From: Sediminimonas sp.
Lineage (GTDB): Bacteria > Pseudomonadota > Alphaproteobacteria > Rhodobacterales > Rhodobacteraceae
Length of the DNA stretch: 64,000 nucleotides
Assembly (NCBI RefSeq): GCF_024637375.1
Contig: NZ_JAGXFK010000039.1
Coordinates: 1-64,000, forward strand
Direction: 5' to 3'
Positions 18,019-27,719 of the stretch are shown here, one piece after another; within the stretch, counting starts at the first letter, position 1, and each line of letters opens with the position of its first letter. A model generated the notes under the pieces. That model had not been told where the DNA came from, made no database searches, and saw only the letters and a list, made by a program, of their open reading frames with translations. The translations under genes and the position numbers were made by a program.

Positions 18019-20502
18019 ATGACCTCCAAAAACCTCATATTTCCCAATGGGATAGCCGTTGATCAAGCGGCCAGCCTCCCGTCTCCACGTCGCGGTGGTT
18101 CACAAACTGGTTCACATCGTGCGCGGTGTAGAACGCGGGAACCGTCGAGAAAATGGGGACTTCACCTCGTTCGCAGAAACGGGATCTTCTATTTCCGGCG
18201 GCGCTGGCCCGAAAATATCCGGCGTCTCGGCGCACCTGCATTTCTGTCGGTTTCGCTTCGTACGCACGTTCTCGCCGAAGCGGTAAAGCGGTCGGCCGAC
18301 CTGCTGTCCGCAGTCGAAGCAGGAGAGAGAAACGTGCTCGAGGAACTTCAGGACAGTCCGGTCTGCGAGGCGCGGGTCCAATCGATGCTGCGAGAGATCG
18401 TGAGGCAGGCCATGGCCGGCATGATCGCTCGACAGGAGAGCGATGCTCCCGTCGATACTTCCGACGCGAGCCTCTGCCGGATCAATGCAGAGGCAAGCCT
18501 GATCCGGGACGCTCAGCAGGCCAGGGACTGGTCGGTTGCCTCCGCGTTCGCTGGAGAAATCGCACGGCAGAATGGCCTCGATCCCGAAGCTGTCGAGGCG
18601 CCCGCGGTCGCCCGGCAAGTCCTCTCCCTCATGCGCCGACTGAACGAATTGGGCGCGCGCGTCGAGAGAGAGTTCGATGATCACCTCAATGCCGGGCGGG
18701 ATCTTCTCATCGACAATGGACTGCCGCCGTCCCGGGACGCCATGAAGCCGCCGATGCGGTTGTCAGACGCAATCGAGAAAGCGTGCGAGGAGGCCCCTCA
18801 GGACGTGGAGAGCAAGATCCGCGTTGTCGGCAAACTCGCCGTGGCGTTCTTCGAAGACGTTCCGGTGTCATCGATCGTGCTGGAGCAGTCTTTCGAGTTC
18901 CTCTTCACCGTCTGGATGCTGCCGAAGGGTTGGGGCAAGACCCACGGTCGGAATCGTCACGGCCAAGCCGGTCGGAAGCTTTGTCCTCTCGAAGAAATAC
19001 GCGAAGCCGACGCGAAGGACGCTGAACTTGTCGAGGAGATCATGAGCCTCGACACGCTGTCGGTGCCGGATAAGCGTCGTCGGCTGGTGCAGGAACTGAC
19101 CCCGCGGCTGACCGATGGATACCTGTTCGTCCAGCGCGACATGCTCAACCGCATTTTCCGCGCAGCACTCGGGAAAAAGCGCGTCGGCCGCGATGTCGAT
19201 GACGAGGATCGCGTCGTTCCATCTCACTCCCAACTCAAGAACCGGCTGCGGGCCTGGCACAAATCCCAAAAGACCCCCTGCAAACTCCCCACCCGCGTCT
19301 CGCGGCCGAAGCGGCGCATGTCCTGGTCGCTCGAACACGTATCACGGCTCCTCCGTTCGCCGATTTATTTGGGCACCTCCTCGCCCAAGCAGCGCAGCCG
19401 CAAGGCGACAGTGCGAAAGAGATACATCATCAGGGATGCGATCTATTGGGTTCCGCTCATCATGATTACGATGGGCGTCCGCCCCGAGGAAATCCTCCAG
19501 GCTGCCGTGCAGGACGTCGTTCGCCGCGATGGCATTCTCTGCCTCTTGGTCGGAGACGAGGAGGACGCGGTGTTGAAGAACGAACAATCGCGGCGCGTCT
19601 TGCCCATCCCGCAGATCCTTCTTGATCTCGGTTTCCGGCAATGGATCGTCGCGAGAAGGAAGTCTGGCGAAACCTGGCTTTTCCCTGAAATCCAGCCTGA
19701 CAAAAGCCACGGCCGGCGGTCACAGATCTTCGGCGATCGCCTGCGGAATCTCCTCAAGACACTCGAGCTGCAAGACGCGCGCGAAGACATCTATGCCATG
19801 CGGCGCACGCTGTCCTCAAAGCTCATGGGCCTGGGCATCGACACCGGCACGCGCCAAAGGATCCTCGGCCACCTCGAGGGAACGACCATCGACCGGCACT
19901 ATTCGGATCATGGTCTTCTGGAACTGAAGGACCTGCTCGACGCCGTCGACTACGGGATCGAAGTCGGCAGCGACAGACGGTTTGGCTTCCCGATTATTGT
20001 CGGCAACCGCACCGCCCTGCAGGCGGTCCTCGATGTCGACGTGGCGTTGACCGATCGCCGGGAAGTCTCCGCCGTTCAACTCCGGGATGCAGAAACAGAC
20101 GAGATCGTGTTCGAAGCCAGCATCTCCGGCCGCAAGGCCCCATCGGGATATCCCTGGAATGGATGCCGTCAGCTCGAGGAAATGGACGTTGCCGCCCGGA
20201 TCATCTCGCTCAGCCGGCAATATTCTCTCACCATGCCGGCGAGCGAAGAGGCCATGGGCTTCGCCAGCGAGTATCTCGCCAGCCGCTTCTTCCTTGAGAA
20301 ACACAAGGAAAGGTATGACGACCGCTGCTGGGTCTCCGAGAACAGGGGCCTTCTTGAGATCGACTGGGAGGGAGGCGACACCCTCGGCTATGATTTCCGC
20401 GTCCAGACTGCCGATGTCGAATGGCGCTACGAGGTAAAGTCTAACTTGGACTATGCATTCGAATTCGAGTTTTCGCAGAATGAGATGCGCGTGGCGGCCT
20501 GA
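18019..20502 (+). CDS. island tyrosine recombinase with C-terminal DUF3883/PD-(D/E)xK-like domain
   Basis: An 827-residue protein, about twice the length of usual integrases. HLVRRNGIFYFRRRWPENIR near residue 50 is an integrase N-terminal (DUF6538-like) block. A long helical middle follows. The catalytic half has Arg488 (MGVRPEEIL), a Y592-A-M-R595 box in place of HxxR, ILGH with His618, and a candidate nucleophile Tyr628 (DRHYSDHG). The last 80 residues (FASEYLASRFFLEKH, LGYDFRV with Asp792, YEVKS with Glu805 and Lys807, FSQNEMRVAA) match the core of DUF3883/NO VEIN-type domains but stop early. The ATG abuts the tRNA CCA. No other in-frame start exists before the conserved block, so the first 45 residues may not be native. 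Confidence 0.8.
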   Translation: MTSKNLIFPNGIAVDQAASLPSPRRGGSQTGSHRARCRTREPSRKWGLHLVRRNGIFYFRRRWPENIRRLGAPAFLSVSLRTHVLAEAVKRSADLLSAVEAGERNVLEELQDSPVCEARVQSMLREIVRQAMAGMIARQESDAPVDTSDASLCRINAEASLIRDAQQARDWSVASAFAGEIARQNGLDPEAVEAPAVARQVLSLMRRLNELGARVEREFDDHLNAGRDLLIDNGLPPSRDAMKPPMRLSDAIEKACEEAPQDVESKIRVVGKLAVAFFEDVPVSSIVLEQSFEFLFTVWMLPKGWGKTHGRNRHGQAGRKLCPLEEIREADAKDAELVEEIMSLDTLSVPDKRRRLVQELTPRLTDGYLFVQRDMLNRIFRAALGKKRVGRDVDDEDRVVPSHSQLKNRLRAWHKSQKTPCKLPTRVSRPKRRMSWSLEHVSRLLRSPIYLGTSSPKQRSRKATVRKRYIIRDAIYWVPLIMITMGVRPEEILQAAVQDVVRRDGILCLLVGDEEDAVLKNEQSRRVLPIPQILLDLGFRQWIVARRKSGETWLFPEIQPDKSHGRRSQIFGDRLRNLLKTLELQDAREDIYAMRRTLSSKLMGLGIDTGTRQRILGHLEGTTIDRHYSDHGLLELKDLLDAVDYGIEVGSDRRFGFPIIVGNRTALQAVLDVDVALTDRREVSAVQLRDAETDEIVFEASISGRKAPSGYPWNGCRQLEEMDVAARIISLSRQYSLTMPASEEAMGFASEYLASRFFLEKHKERYDDRCWVSENRGLLEIDWEGGDTLGYDFRVQTADVEWRYEVKSNLDYAFEFEFSQNEMRVAA

Positions 20503-20904
20503 TCTCCTTGTTGACGCGCTCCAGTGGGTTGGCAACCGATATGCAGATCCCGGTGCCAATGTCCGGCCCCGATCCACGGATCAGGGTATATGGTGCGACC
20601 ATCCGGGACAGAGGCTCGCCGACCTCACGGCGGCAGGCTGCTCGGGAAACTCGACCAATGACTGACGTTGAACGTTCGCCCGAGATCCTCGCCGCAACCG
20701 AGCGCACGTCAGCTACCGAGAAGCGCCTTGAAGAAGACGTTGTGCGCATTTCCTGCTGGATCGACGCAAAACACCCGGGATGCCCAACGGCTCTTGAAAT
20801 CCAGCGTCACTATTGCTGCAAGGGTGGCCGAGTTTTGCACCGCCGTTCTCAAGGTCGCTTGCGGGGTGGCTACTCGCTCCGGCGCGGCATGCGCGCGCCG
20901 GTCG
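20503..20904. other. non-coding or decayed stretch after the integrase
   Basis: I find no gene I can support over these 400 bases. An ATG at 20658 opens a frame starting MTDVERSPEILAATERTSA, with a plausible helical, charged first 50 residues, but it degenerates into Arg/Gly-rich sequence by about 20850. It may be the start of a gene truncated by the incoming RpiR-amidase module. A frameshifted remainder of the integrase C-terminal domain in 20503-20640 is also possible. Confidence 0.4.
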
Positions 20905-21801
20905 TCAGTCTTGGAATGCCCCGAAGCGGTCCTGCAGCTTGCGCATTCGGTTTAACCGGCCCGCGACCGCATCGCCAAGGTGTGTGATAATATCGTCCAA
21001 CAGGAGCTCTGTCAGGCATGAGAAGGGCGCCTGGCTGTCCCAGAACAACCCCGAATCCGTGCGCAGCGGCAGCACGATGTCGGTGTAATCGCGTGCCCAA
21101 TAGCAGTGGGAATCGCAGATCAGCACGATCGACACCCCTTCCTCTACCGCCGCTGAGAGAAGCGCGTGGCTGAGCTGCGTGTAGCGGCGCATCTCGAACA
21201 TCACGATGCAGCGGCGGTACTGGGTGCCGGCGAAGATCTCGGCAAAGGTGCCGTCGCGGCCGTCCTGTTGGTGCACCCCGTCGCGCAGGTAGGACAGGCG
21301 CCCGGCGAAGCTGGAAGCGATCCCGCTGATCGTCTGGAACCCCGCGACATGGACCTGGCTCGCGCCCGAAACCGTTTCGACAGCCGAGGTCCATGCGGGA
21401 GTGCCGCGCAACTCGTGGGCGCTTTGCAGGCCGTTGACCTCCAGCTCGAAATTGTCCCAGCGGCCCGCCTGTTCCTTGGCGTCCTTGATGCGCTCCAGCC
21501 GGTTGGACACCAGCACCGGTGCCGCCTCGATTTCGTTGCGCAGGTCGACCTTCAGTTCGTTGAAGCCCTGATATCCCATCGTCCGCAGGAATCGCCCCAC
21601 GGTCATCTGGCTGACCCCCACAGTCTCGGCGATCGAGGCTGCGGTCTCGAAGGCCAGCCCATCGAAGTTAATCAGCATGTAGTTCGCGATTGCCTTCTCG
21701 GCCTTTGTGAAGCGCGGGAAGTTTCGCGTCAGCCGCTCGTGCAGGCCGGTGCCATTCTGCTGTCCGTTCAATTGCGCCTCCCTGCCAGGCGTTGGAACCA
21801 T
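20905..21801 (-). CDS. MurR/RpiR-family transcriptional regulator
   Basis: A protein of about 298 residues with an N-terminal RpiR helix-turn-helix (FTKAEKAIANYMLINFDGLA, AETVGVSQMTVGRFLRTMGY) and a C-terminal SIS domain (SQVHVAGFQTISGIASSFAGRL to the end). The SIS domain would sense a phosphosugar or related ligand. ATG 21801 overlaps the amidase end by 34 bases. A TTG at 21771 sits 5 bases after GGAGG and overlaps the amidase stop, so it may be the true start. It is downstream of and coupled to the amidase, and probably controls that gene and the divergent transporter operon. Confidence 0.82.
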   Translation of the reverse strand: MVPTPGREAQLNGQQNGTGLHERLTRNFPRFTKAEKAIANYMLINFDGLAFETAASIAETVGVSQMTVGRFLRTMGYQGFNELKVDLRNEIEAAPVLVSNRLERIKDAKEQAGRWDNFELEVNGLQSAHELRGTPAWTSAVETVSGASQVHVAGFQTISGIASSFAGRLSYLRDGVHQQDGRDGTFAEIFAGTQYRRCIVMFEMRRYTQLSHALLSAAVEEGVSIVLICDSHCYWARDYTDIVLPLRTDSGLFWDSQAPFSCLTELLLDDIITHLGDAVAGRLNRMRKLQDRFGAFQD

Positions 21802-23198
21802 GGCTCCGTCTGCTCGATCTGTCCGGCCAGCCGGAACAAGATATCCTCGCGCCCGAAATCGGCCGAGGCCATTACGCCCACCGGCAGCCCTTCGTCGGTC
21901 CAGTGCAGTGGCAGAGACATGCTGGGCTGTCCGGTGACATTGAACATCTGCGTGAAAGGCGAGAAGGTCGCAAGAGCCTCGCGGTAGGTCGCCAGATCGT
22001 CGGTATCGGTTCGCTGCGTGCCCAGAAGCGGCGGCGGGTGGCCCAGCGTCGGGCTGAGCACCACGTCGTAGCGCTCATGGAACGCGGCCATGCGGCGGCC
22101 CTGCGCGTGAACCTCGGCCAGGGCGCGCGGGTAGTCCTCCACCCGCATGTGGCGGCTCGCCTCGACGGCGCTCCAACTGACGGCATCCACGTGGTCCGGT
22201 CCCAGCGTGCGACCCTGCGCCCGCCCGATCGCCGCGATGGTGCGGGAGACGTTACTGGCGACGAGAATCCAGACGGCCTCACCCAGTGGCTCCCAATCGC
22301 CGGGCAGCGTTGCCTCCTCGACTTCGTGCCCCAGGGCTTCAAGGAGCTTTGCGGCTTCCAGCGCCGCCTGCTGGCATGCTGGATCCACCAGCCGGCCCGA
22401 TGGCGGTGTCATTTGCAAAGCAACGCGCAAGCGGCCCGGATCGGTCGCCGCCTCCTCGACATAGGGACGCTCGCGCGGCGGCGCCCAGTAGGGATCGCCC
22501 GGCGCAGCGCCCTGTGTCGCGTCCAGCAACGCTGCACTGTCGCGCACCGAGCGTGTCAACACATGCGCCACGGCCAAGCTGCCCCAGCCTTCGCCCACGC
22601 TCGGCCCCGAAGGCGTGCGGGCGCGCGTAGGCTTCATCCCGAAAAGTCCGCAGCAGGAGGCAGGGATGCGGATGGAGCCGCCCCCGTCGCTGGCGTGAGC
22701 CGCCGGAACGATCCCCGCGGCCACCGCCGCCGCGCTGCCGCCGGATGAGCCGCCCGCGATGCGCGTGGGATCCCAGGGGTTGCGGGTGACACCGGTCAGG
22801 CTGGTCTCGGTCGAGGCGGCGAGGGCGAACTCCGGCGTGGTGGTCTTGCCGAAGATGACGAGCCCCGCGGCCTTGTAGCGCTCTACCAGAGTCGAATCCG
22901 CGCCCGCGACCTGATCCGCCAGGATACGTGCGCCCAGGGTCGTGGGGGTGCCCGCAAGATCGGCCGACGCATCCTTCAGCAGAAAGGGCACGCCCTTGAA
23001 GGGTCCGTCGGGAAGGCCGGCGGACAGGGCGGTGCGACCGTGATCGTAGAGCTTTTGGGACAGCGCGTTGATGCCGGGATTCTCCTGCTCCGCCGCGGCG
23101 ATGGCGGTTTCCAGAAGTTCCTCCGCCGGGACCTCGCCGTCGGCGACAAGCTGTGCCAGCGCCGTCGCATCGTGCTGTCTGTATGCGTCGAAATTCAT
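21768..23198 (-). CDS. amidase, amidase-signature family
   Basis: A 476-residue amide hydrolase. The Ser-cisSer-Lys triad is Lys75 (FLLKDAS), Ser151 (GGSSGGSAA) and nucleophile Ser175 ([10 protein letters not shown]); the 24-residue Ser-Ser spacing is the family norm. No signal peptide is visible, so it is cytoplasmic. It is divergent from the peptide-type ABC transporter across 132 bases and shares a transcript with the RpiR regulator. This suggests it cleaves an amide taken up by that system. GatA is unlikely because GatB and GatC are absent. The actual substrate cannot be read from sequence. Confidence 0.85.
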   Translation of the reverse strand: MNFDAYRQHDATALAQLVADGEVPAEELLETAIAAAEQENPGINALSQKLYDHGRTALSAGLPDGPFKGVPFLLKDASADLAGTPTTLGARILADQVAGADSTLVERYKAAGLVIFGKTTTPEFALAASTETSLTGVTRNPWDPTRIAGGSSGGSAAAVAAGIVPAAHASDGGGSIRIPASCCGLFGMKPTRARTPSGPSVGEGWGSLAVAHVLTRSVRDSAALLDATQGAAPGDPYWAPPRERPYVEEAATDPGRLRVALQMTPPSGRLVDPACQQAALEAAKLLEALGHEVEEATLPGDWEPLGEAVWILVASNVSRTIAAIGRAQGRTLGPDHVDAVSWSAVEASRHMRVEDYPRALAEVHAQGRRMAAFHERYDVVLSPTLGHPPPLLGTQRTDTDDLATYREALATFSPFTQMFNVTGQPSMSLPLHWTDEGLPVGVMASADFGREDILFRLAGQIEQTEPWFQRLAGRRN

Positions 23199-23330
23199 CC
23201 CTCGCCTTTCTACCGTTATAGGAAATAACTTGTCTTGACTTCATGGGAGACAAATAACATCGTCGTCAACATGTTCCTTGTGAACGCATAAAAAGAACAA
23301 ACCCGAACACCGACAGAGAGGATTGAAACG

Positions 23331-24875
23331 ATGACATCCCGGAAACTTCTCGGCAGCGTTGCTGCCGCCGCACTCATGGGGCTTGCCGCGCTGCCCCTCC
23401 ATGCACAAGAGGGCACGCTGACCTGGGGTAAACCGGCCGAGATCACCGGTTTCGACGTTCATGTGGCTGGCACCGTCGCCTCTTGGGAAATGTACCAGAT
23501 GGTCTATGAAACCCTGCTGTCCGCCGACGACGAATTGGGCCTGCAGGCCGGGCTTGCCGAAAGCTGGGAACAAACCTCGGACACGACCTATACTCTGACC
23601 ATCCGCGAGGGGGCTGCATTTTCCAACGGGCGCGCGGTGACGACCGATGACGTGATCGGCAGTTTCGAGCGGATCAAGAACCCCGAAACCGCCTCCTATT
23701 GGTCGCACCAGCTGGGCGATATCGCCAGCATCGAGGCGGTGGGCGACCGCACGGTGCAGGTGGAACTGGCCAAACCGCACGCGACTTTCCTGCCCGCGCT
23801 TGCCCACATAACCGCGGCGATCCTGCCGATGAAGGAACTGCGCGAGGGCAGCTTCGATCCGACGCAGGAGATGATGGGCTCCGGCCCCTTCATGGTGGAA
23901 AACCACAACCAGGACGAAAGCTGGACGCTAAAGGCCAACCCCCATTACTGGCGCGACGGTTATCCGCTGGCCGCGACGCTGGAGGTGCCGATCATCCCCG
24001 ATGAATCCGCCCGCATTGCCGCGATCCGCGACGGTCGGATCGACTTCACGACCTTCGAGAACCCCGACGTGCAGCGGATGCTGGGTACCAACGCACAGGT
24101 CGAGATCCAGCCGCAACAGACGACCAACTACTATCGTCTGGACGTGAATGCTCTGAAAGAAGACTCGGCCTTTTTCGACAAGAGGGTGCGCCAGGCGATG
24201 AACCTCTCCCTGGACCGCGAGGCGATCAACAACTTTGTCTTCGACGGCTCCAGCGCCGTGGACTATCCGGTGCCCGCGGCCTTCGGCAAGGACGCTTGCC
24301 GTGACCTCGACACCTACGCGATGCCCCGCGACGAACGGCTTGAGAAAGCCCGCGGCCTTCTGGAAGAGGCCGGCAATACTTCGCCCGAGGTGGCGCTGAC
24401 CATCAGCTCCGCGAACCCGGTTCTGGGCCGCATCGGTCAGGTCGTGCAGCAGAACCTTTCGGAGGCGGGCTTCGAGGTGGAGATCAACCAGGTGCCCACC
24501 GCGGAATACCTGCAGAAGGTCTTTACCGATGGCGACTTCGACTTCTCCGCCTCGTGGCTGGCCGGCTACACAGACCCGGGCATGGTCATCAAGTGGTGGG
24601 ACCCGAACTTCGCCGTCTGGAACCTGTCCTTCCAGCAGAACGTGCCGGAGCTGAGCGAGGCGCTGAAAGAGGTCTCCTCCATTGCCGACGAGGCGGTGCG
24701 CGACGAGAAGCTGGTCGAGATATGCGAGATGATCGATGACGGCGCGAACCTGCTCGCACTGGTGGGCAAGTCGGATTACGTCGTCTATCGCAACGACCAG
24801 GTCGAGGTGGTGGTGGCCGATCGCTCCGGCTCTGCCAACACCTATCAGTACATCGCCGAGTTCGATCCCAAGTAA
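23331..24875 (+). CDS. peptide/opine-type ABC transporter substrate-binding protein
   Basis: A 514-residue periplasmic protein of family SBP_bac_5. The signal peptide ends at LPLHAQEG. Diagnostic blocks are LTWGKPAEITGFDVH at the mature start, LAESWEQTSDTTYTLTIREGAAFSNGRAVTTDDVI, and PHYWRDGYP. It captures the ligand for the permeases and ATPases that follow in the operon (24939-28475). The family takes peptides, nickel, opines and other amides. AGAGAGGA precedes the ATG by about 9 bases. The promoter must lie in the 132-base gap shared with the divergent amidase. Confidence 0.88.
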   Translation: MTSRKLLGSVAAAALMGLAALPLHAQEGTLTWGKPAEITGFDVHVAGTVASWEMYQMVYETLLSADDELGLQAGLAESWEQTSDTTYTLTIREGAAFSNGRAVTTDDVIGSFERIKNPETASYWSHQLGDIASIEAVGDRTVQVELAKPHATFLPALAHITAAILPMKELREGSFDPTQEMMGSGPFMVENHNQDESWTLKANPHYWRDGYPLAATLEVPIIPDESARIAAIRDGRIDFTTFENPDVQRMLGTNAQVEIQPQQTTNYYRLDVNALKEDSAFFDKRVRQAMNLSLDREAINNFVFDGSSAVDYPVPAAFGKDACRDLDTYAMPRDERLEKARGLLEEAGNTSPEVALTISSANPVLGRIGQVVQQNLSEAGFEVEINQVPTAEYLQKVFTDGDFDFSASWLAGYTDPGMVIKWWDPNFAVWNLSFQQNVPELSEALKEVSSIADEAVRDEKLVEICEMIDDGANLLALVGKSDYVVYRNDQVEVVVADRSGSANTYQYIAEFDPK

Positions 24876-24938
24876 GAGCCTGCGCCGGCGGGGCGGGCCC
24901 GGTGCCTGCCTCGTCAATGCGCCGCTACAAGGTCAGAC

Positions 24939-25889
24939 ATGCGACTTCTTCTCTATCTTCTCCCACGGGTGGCGGCCGCGCTGATCACGCTTTTGGGCGT
25001 CTCGGTCCTGGTCTTCCTGGCGCTGCGGATGATTCCCGGCGGCTATGCCGATATCCTGCTGGGCCCCTTCGTCACCCCCGAAGCGCGCGAGGCGATCAGC
25101 CAGCGCTATGGGCTGGATCAGCCAATGATTGTCCAGTACTGGCGATGGCTGGTGTCGCTCCTGCAGGGGGATTTCGGCATCTCGATGGTGACGCAGAAAC
25201 CGGTGATCCATGAATTCATCCGCCGTGCGCCGGTGACGCTGGAGTTGGCGTTCATCGCGCTCGGGCTCGCGCTTGCCGTGGGGCTGCCGCTCGGCGTCGC
25301 TTCGGGCATCCGCAGGGGCGGGCGCAAGGGACTCGATGCCGCGCGTGTGGTCGGTGCCATAGGGGCCAGCGTGCCGGATTTCGTCGTCGGCTCGGTCCTG
25401 ATTTTCATCTTCTCGGTCTGGAGCTTGTGGTTTCGCGTCGGTGGCTACGTCCCGTTCACCGACGATCCCGTGGGTAACCTTCAGACGATGCTGTTGCCGG
25501 GGCTGACGCTGTCGCTCTTCGGCATCGCGCTGGTGCTTCGAACCACCCGTGACGCCGTGCTGCGGGTGATGACCGAAGGCTACATCACCGCCGCCGTCGC
25601 CCGGGGCGAGACGCCGCGCGCCATCATCCGGCTGCATATCCTGCGCAACGCCGCGATCCCGGTGGTGACGGTGGTGACGACATATTTCGGCTTCCTGCTC
25701 GGCGGCGCCGTGGTGGTCGAGGTTCTGTTCTCGATCCCCGGTTTTGGGCTGTTTACTTTCAACGGGCTGCTGAACCGCGATTATGCGATCGTACAGGCGG
25801 GGGTGCTGCTGGCCGCCGGGGTTTTCGTGGCCATCAACATGACGGCCGATTTTCTCTATGCGGTGATCGACCCGCGCGTGGGGAGTTGA
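24939..25889 (+). CDS. peptide-type ABC transporter permease, DppB-like
   Basis: A 316-residue inner-membrane protein with six helices. It starts MRLLLYLLPRVAAALITLLGVSVLVFLALRMIPGG, a typical DppB/OppB first segment, and the PGDP-like region is followed by RYGLDQPMIVQYWRWL. The EAA coupling loop is TAAVARGETPRAIIRLHILRNAAIPV. It pairs with the next permease, whose start lies 3 bases after this stop. The pair forms the pore for the binding protein's ligand. Confidence 0.9.
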   Translation: MRLLLYLLPRVAAALITLLGVSVLVFLALRMIPGGYADILLGPFVTPEAREAISQRYGLDQPMIVQYWRWLVSLLQGDFGISMVTQKPVIHEFIRRAPVTLELAFIALGLALAVGLPLGVASGIRRGGRKGLDAARVVGAIGASVPDFVVGSVLIFIFSVWSLWFRVGGYVPFTDDPVGNLQTMLLPGLTLSLFGIALVLRTTRDAVLRVMTEGYITAAVARGETPRAIIRLHILRNAAIPVVTVVTTYFGFLLGGAVVVEVLFSIPGFGLFTFNGLLNRDYAIVQAGVLLAAGVFVAINMTADFLYAVIDPRVGS

Positions 25890-25892
25890 ACG

Positions 25893-26744
25893 ATGCGCAC
25901 CGCGATCTACTGGCTGTCCCGCATCTGGCGCAGTGACGCGCTGTCGGCCTTCGGGTTGGCATCGCTCCTTCTGCTAATTTTCCTCGGCATCTTCGGGCCG
26001 TTGCTTCCGCTGGGCGATCCCACGCAGATCGCCGCCGGTCCGCGCCTCGGGCCGCCGACGCCGCAGCATCCCTTCGGCACCGATGAGCTGGGGCGGTCCT
26101 TCCTGCCCCGCGTGGTGCAGGGGATTCGGGCGACCTTCCTGCTTTCGGCGATCGCGGTGCTGATCTCGGCCATGATCGGGACATTCCTGGGCATGGCCGC
26201 GGGCTATTTCGGCCGCGCGGTGGACATCATGGTGGCGCGTGGGGCCGACATCCTGTTTGCCTTCCCGGCGCTGCTGGTCGGGCTTCTGGTCGCGGCCGTC
26301 CTCGGGCCGGGCCAGGTTTCGGCCATCGCGGTGATCGCCATCGCCACGCTGCCGCTGCTGATCCGCGTCGTCCGCTCGGTCACTCTGAGCGTCGCCGGGC
26401 GCGGCTTCGTCACCGCGGCCGAGGTCGCCGGCGCCTCGGCCGGGCGCATCCTGCTGCTGCACATCCTGCCCAACGTCATGGGCGCGGTGATGGTGCAACT
26501 GACCTACGCCCTTTCCATCGGCATGATCATCGAAAGCGCGCTCAGCTTCCTCGGCCTCGGGGTGCAGCCGCCGGATGCCTCGCTGGGCTCGCTCCTGCGT
26601 CAGGGCAGCGCCTATCTGACGATCGCGCCGTGGATGGCGATGAGCTCGGGCGCGGTGCTGTCGCTGGCGATCATGTCGGTCAACCTCGTCGGTGACGCGG
26701 TGCGCGACGCGCTGGAACCGCTCAAGGGAAGGGATCTGACATGA
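25893..26744 (+). CDS. peptide-type ABC transporter permease, DppC-like
   Basis: A 283-residue membrane protein. HPFGTDELGRSFLPRVVQGIRATFLLS is the diagnostic DppC block, and GFVTAAEVAGASAGRILLLHILPNV is the EAA loop. SFLGLGVQPPDASLGSLLRQG near the end is also typical. Its stop overlaps the start of the first ATPase by 4 bases, so expression is coupled. Confidence 0.9.
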   Translation: MRTAIYWLSRIWRSDALSAFGLASLLLLIFLGIFGPLLPLGDPTQIAAGPRLGPPTPQHPFGTDELGRSFLPRVVQGIRATFLLSAIAVLISAMIGTFLGMAAGYFGRAVDIMVARGADILFAFPALLVGLLVAAVLGPGQVSAIAVIAIATLPLLIRVVRSVTLSVAGRGFVTAAEVAGASAGRILLLHILPNVMGAVMVQLTYALSIGMIIESALSFLGLGVQPPDASLGSLLRQGSAYLTIAPWMAMSSGAVLSLAIMSVNLVGDAVRDALEPLKGRDLT

Positions 26745-27718
26745 GCCCGCTGGCCGAAATCCGCGATCTGGTCATTTCCTACCGCACGGGCAGCGGTGGC
26801 CTGCGGGCGCTGGATGGCACCGATCTGATCCTGACCCCGGGCGAGACGGTGGCCGTTGTCGGCGAAAGCGGCTCGGGCAAATCCACGCTTGGCATGGCCA
26901 TCGGTCGACTGCTGCCGGGCGAGGCCCATTGCGAGGGCGGCACACTGAGCGTCGCCGGCACCGATGTGCTGAACGCCGATGCGGATACGTTGCGCGCCCT
27001 GCGCCGCGACAAGCTGGGCTTCGTCTTCCAGAACCCGATGTCAGCGCTCGACCCCACCATGCGCGTGGGCAAGCAGGTCGCGCGCGCCATGGGCGGCAAG
27101 CCCGGGCAGAAAGAAATCGAGGCGCTACTGACCCGGGCCGAACTGTCCGAACCCGGGCGGGTGCTGCGCGCCTTTCCGCACGAGCTGTCGGGCGGCATGG
27201 CACAGCGGGTGGTGATCGCCATGGCTATCGCCCGGCAGCCCGCGCTGCTGATCGCGGACGAACCGACGGCGTCGCTCGATGCCTCCATCCGCGAGAAGAT
27301 CATGGCCACGCTCAACAGGCTGCGGGACGAGACCGGCGCCACGCTCGTGGTGCTCAGTCACGACCTGCGCCTGATCGCGCGACACTCGGACCGGGTGGCG
27401 GTGATGTATGGCGGTCGCGTGGTGGAGGACGGCGCGGTAGAGACGGTTCTGGACGCGCCCGCGCATCCCTACACCGCAGCGCTGCTCTCCGCCGCCGCGG
27501 GCAGCGAGAAACCGGGTGAGCGGCTGGACCCGATCCCCGGTATGCCGCCCAGCCTCTCGGGCCGCTGCGAGGCCTGCGCCTTCGCCCCGCGCTGCACGTT
27601 CGCGCGGGAGCAGTGCAGGACCGAGCGCCCGGAGCCGCGTGTGATCGCCAAGCGGCGCGTGATCTGCCACTTCGCCGAGGATGCGCTCGCCGCTCCCGGC
27701 GCGGAACGGAGGGCCTGA
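26741..27718 (+). CDS. peptide-type ABC transporter ATP-binding protein, DppD-like
   Basis: A 325-residue ATPase. Walker A is GESGSGKST, the Q-loop is FVFQNPMSALDP, the signature is ELSGGMAQR and Walker B is LLIADEPTASLD. The oligopeptide-transporter C-terminal Cys cluster is present (CEACAFAPRCTFAREQC), which in homologues binds an iron-sulfur cluster. It overlaps the upstream permease by 4 bases. The first in-frame ATG is used. Confidence 0.9.
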   Translation: MSPLAEIRDLVISYRTGSGGLRALDGTDLILTPGETVAVVGESGSGKSTLGMAIGRLLPGEAHCEGGTLSVAGTDVLNADADTLRALRRDKLGFVFQNPMSALDPTMRVGKQVARAMGGKPGQKEIEALLTRAELSEPGRVLRAFPHELSGGMAQRVVIAMAIARQPALLIADEPTASLDASIREKIMATLNRLRDETGATLVVLSHDLRLIARHSDRVAVMYGGRVVEDGAVETVLDAPAHPYTAALLSAAAGSEKPGERLDPIPGMPPSLSGRCEACAFAPRCTFAREQCRTERPEPRVIAKRRVICHFAEDALAAPGAERRA

Positions 27719-27719
27719 G

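Noticed and set aside
18153..18680. Plus-strand frame starting MGTSPRSQKRDLLFPAAL as an alternative integrase start
   Set aside because: It is in a different frame from the conserved integrase block and is Arg/Ser-rich, so it is a shadow.
21768..23198. Amidase as GatA of the tRNA amidotransferase
   Set aside because: No gatB or gatC is adjacent, and the gene sits in a transporter/regulator cluster, as catabolic amidases do.
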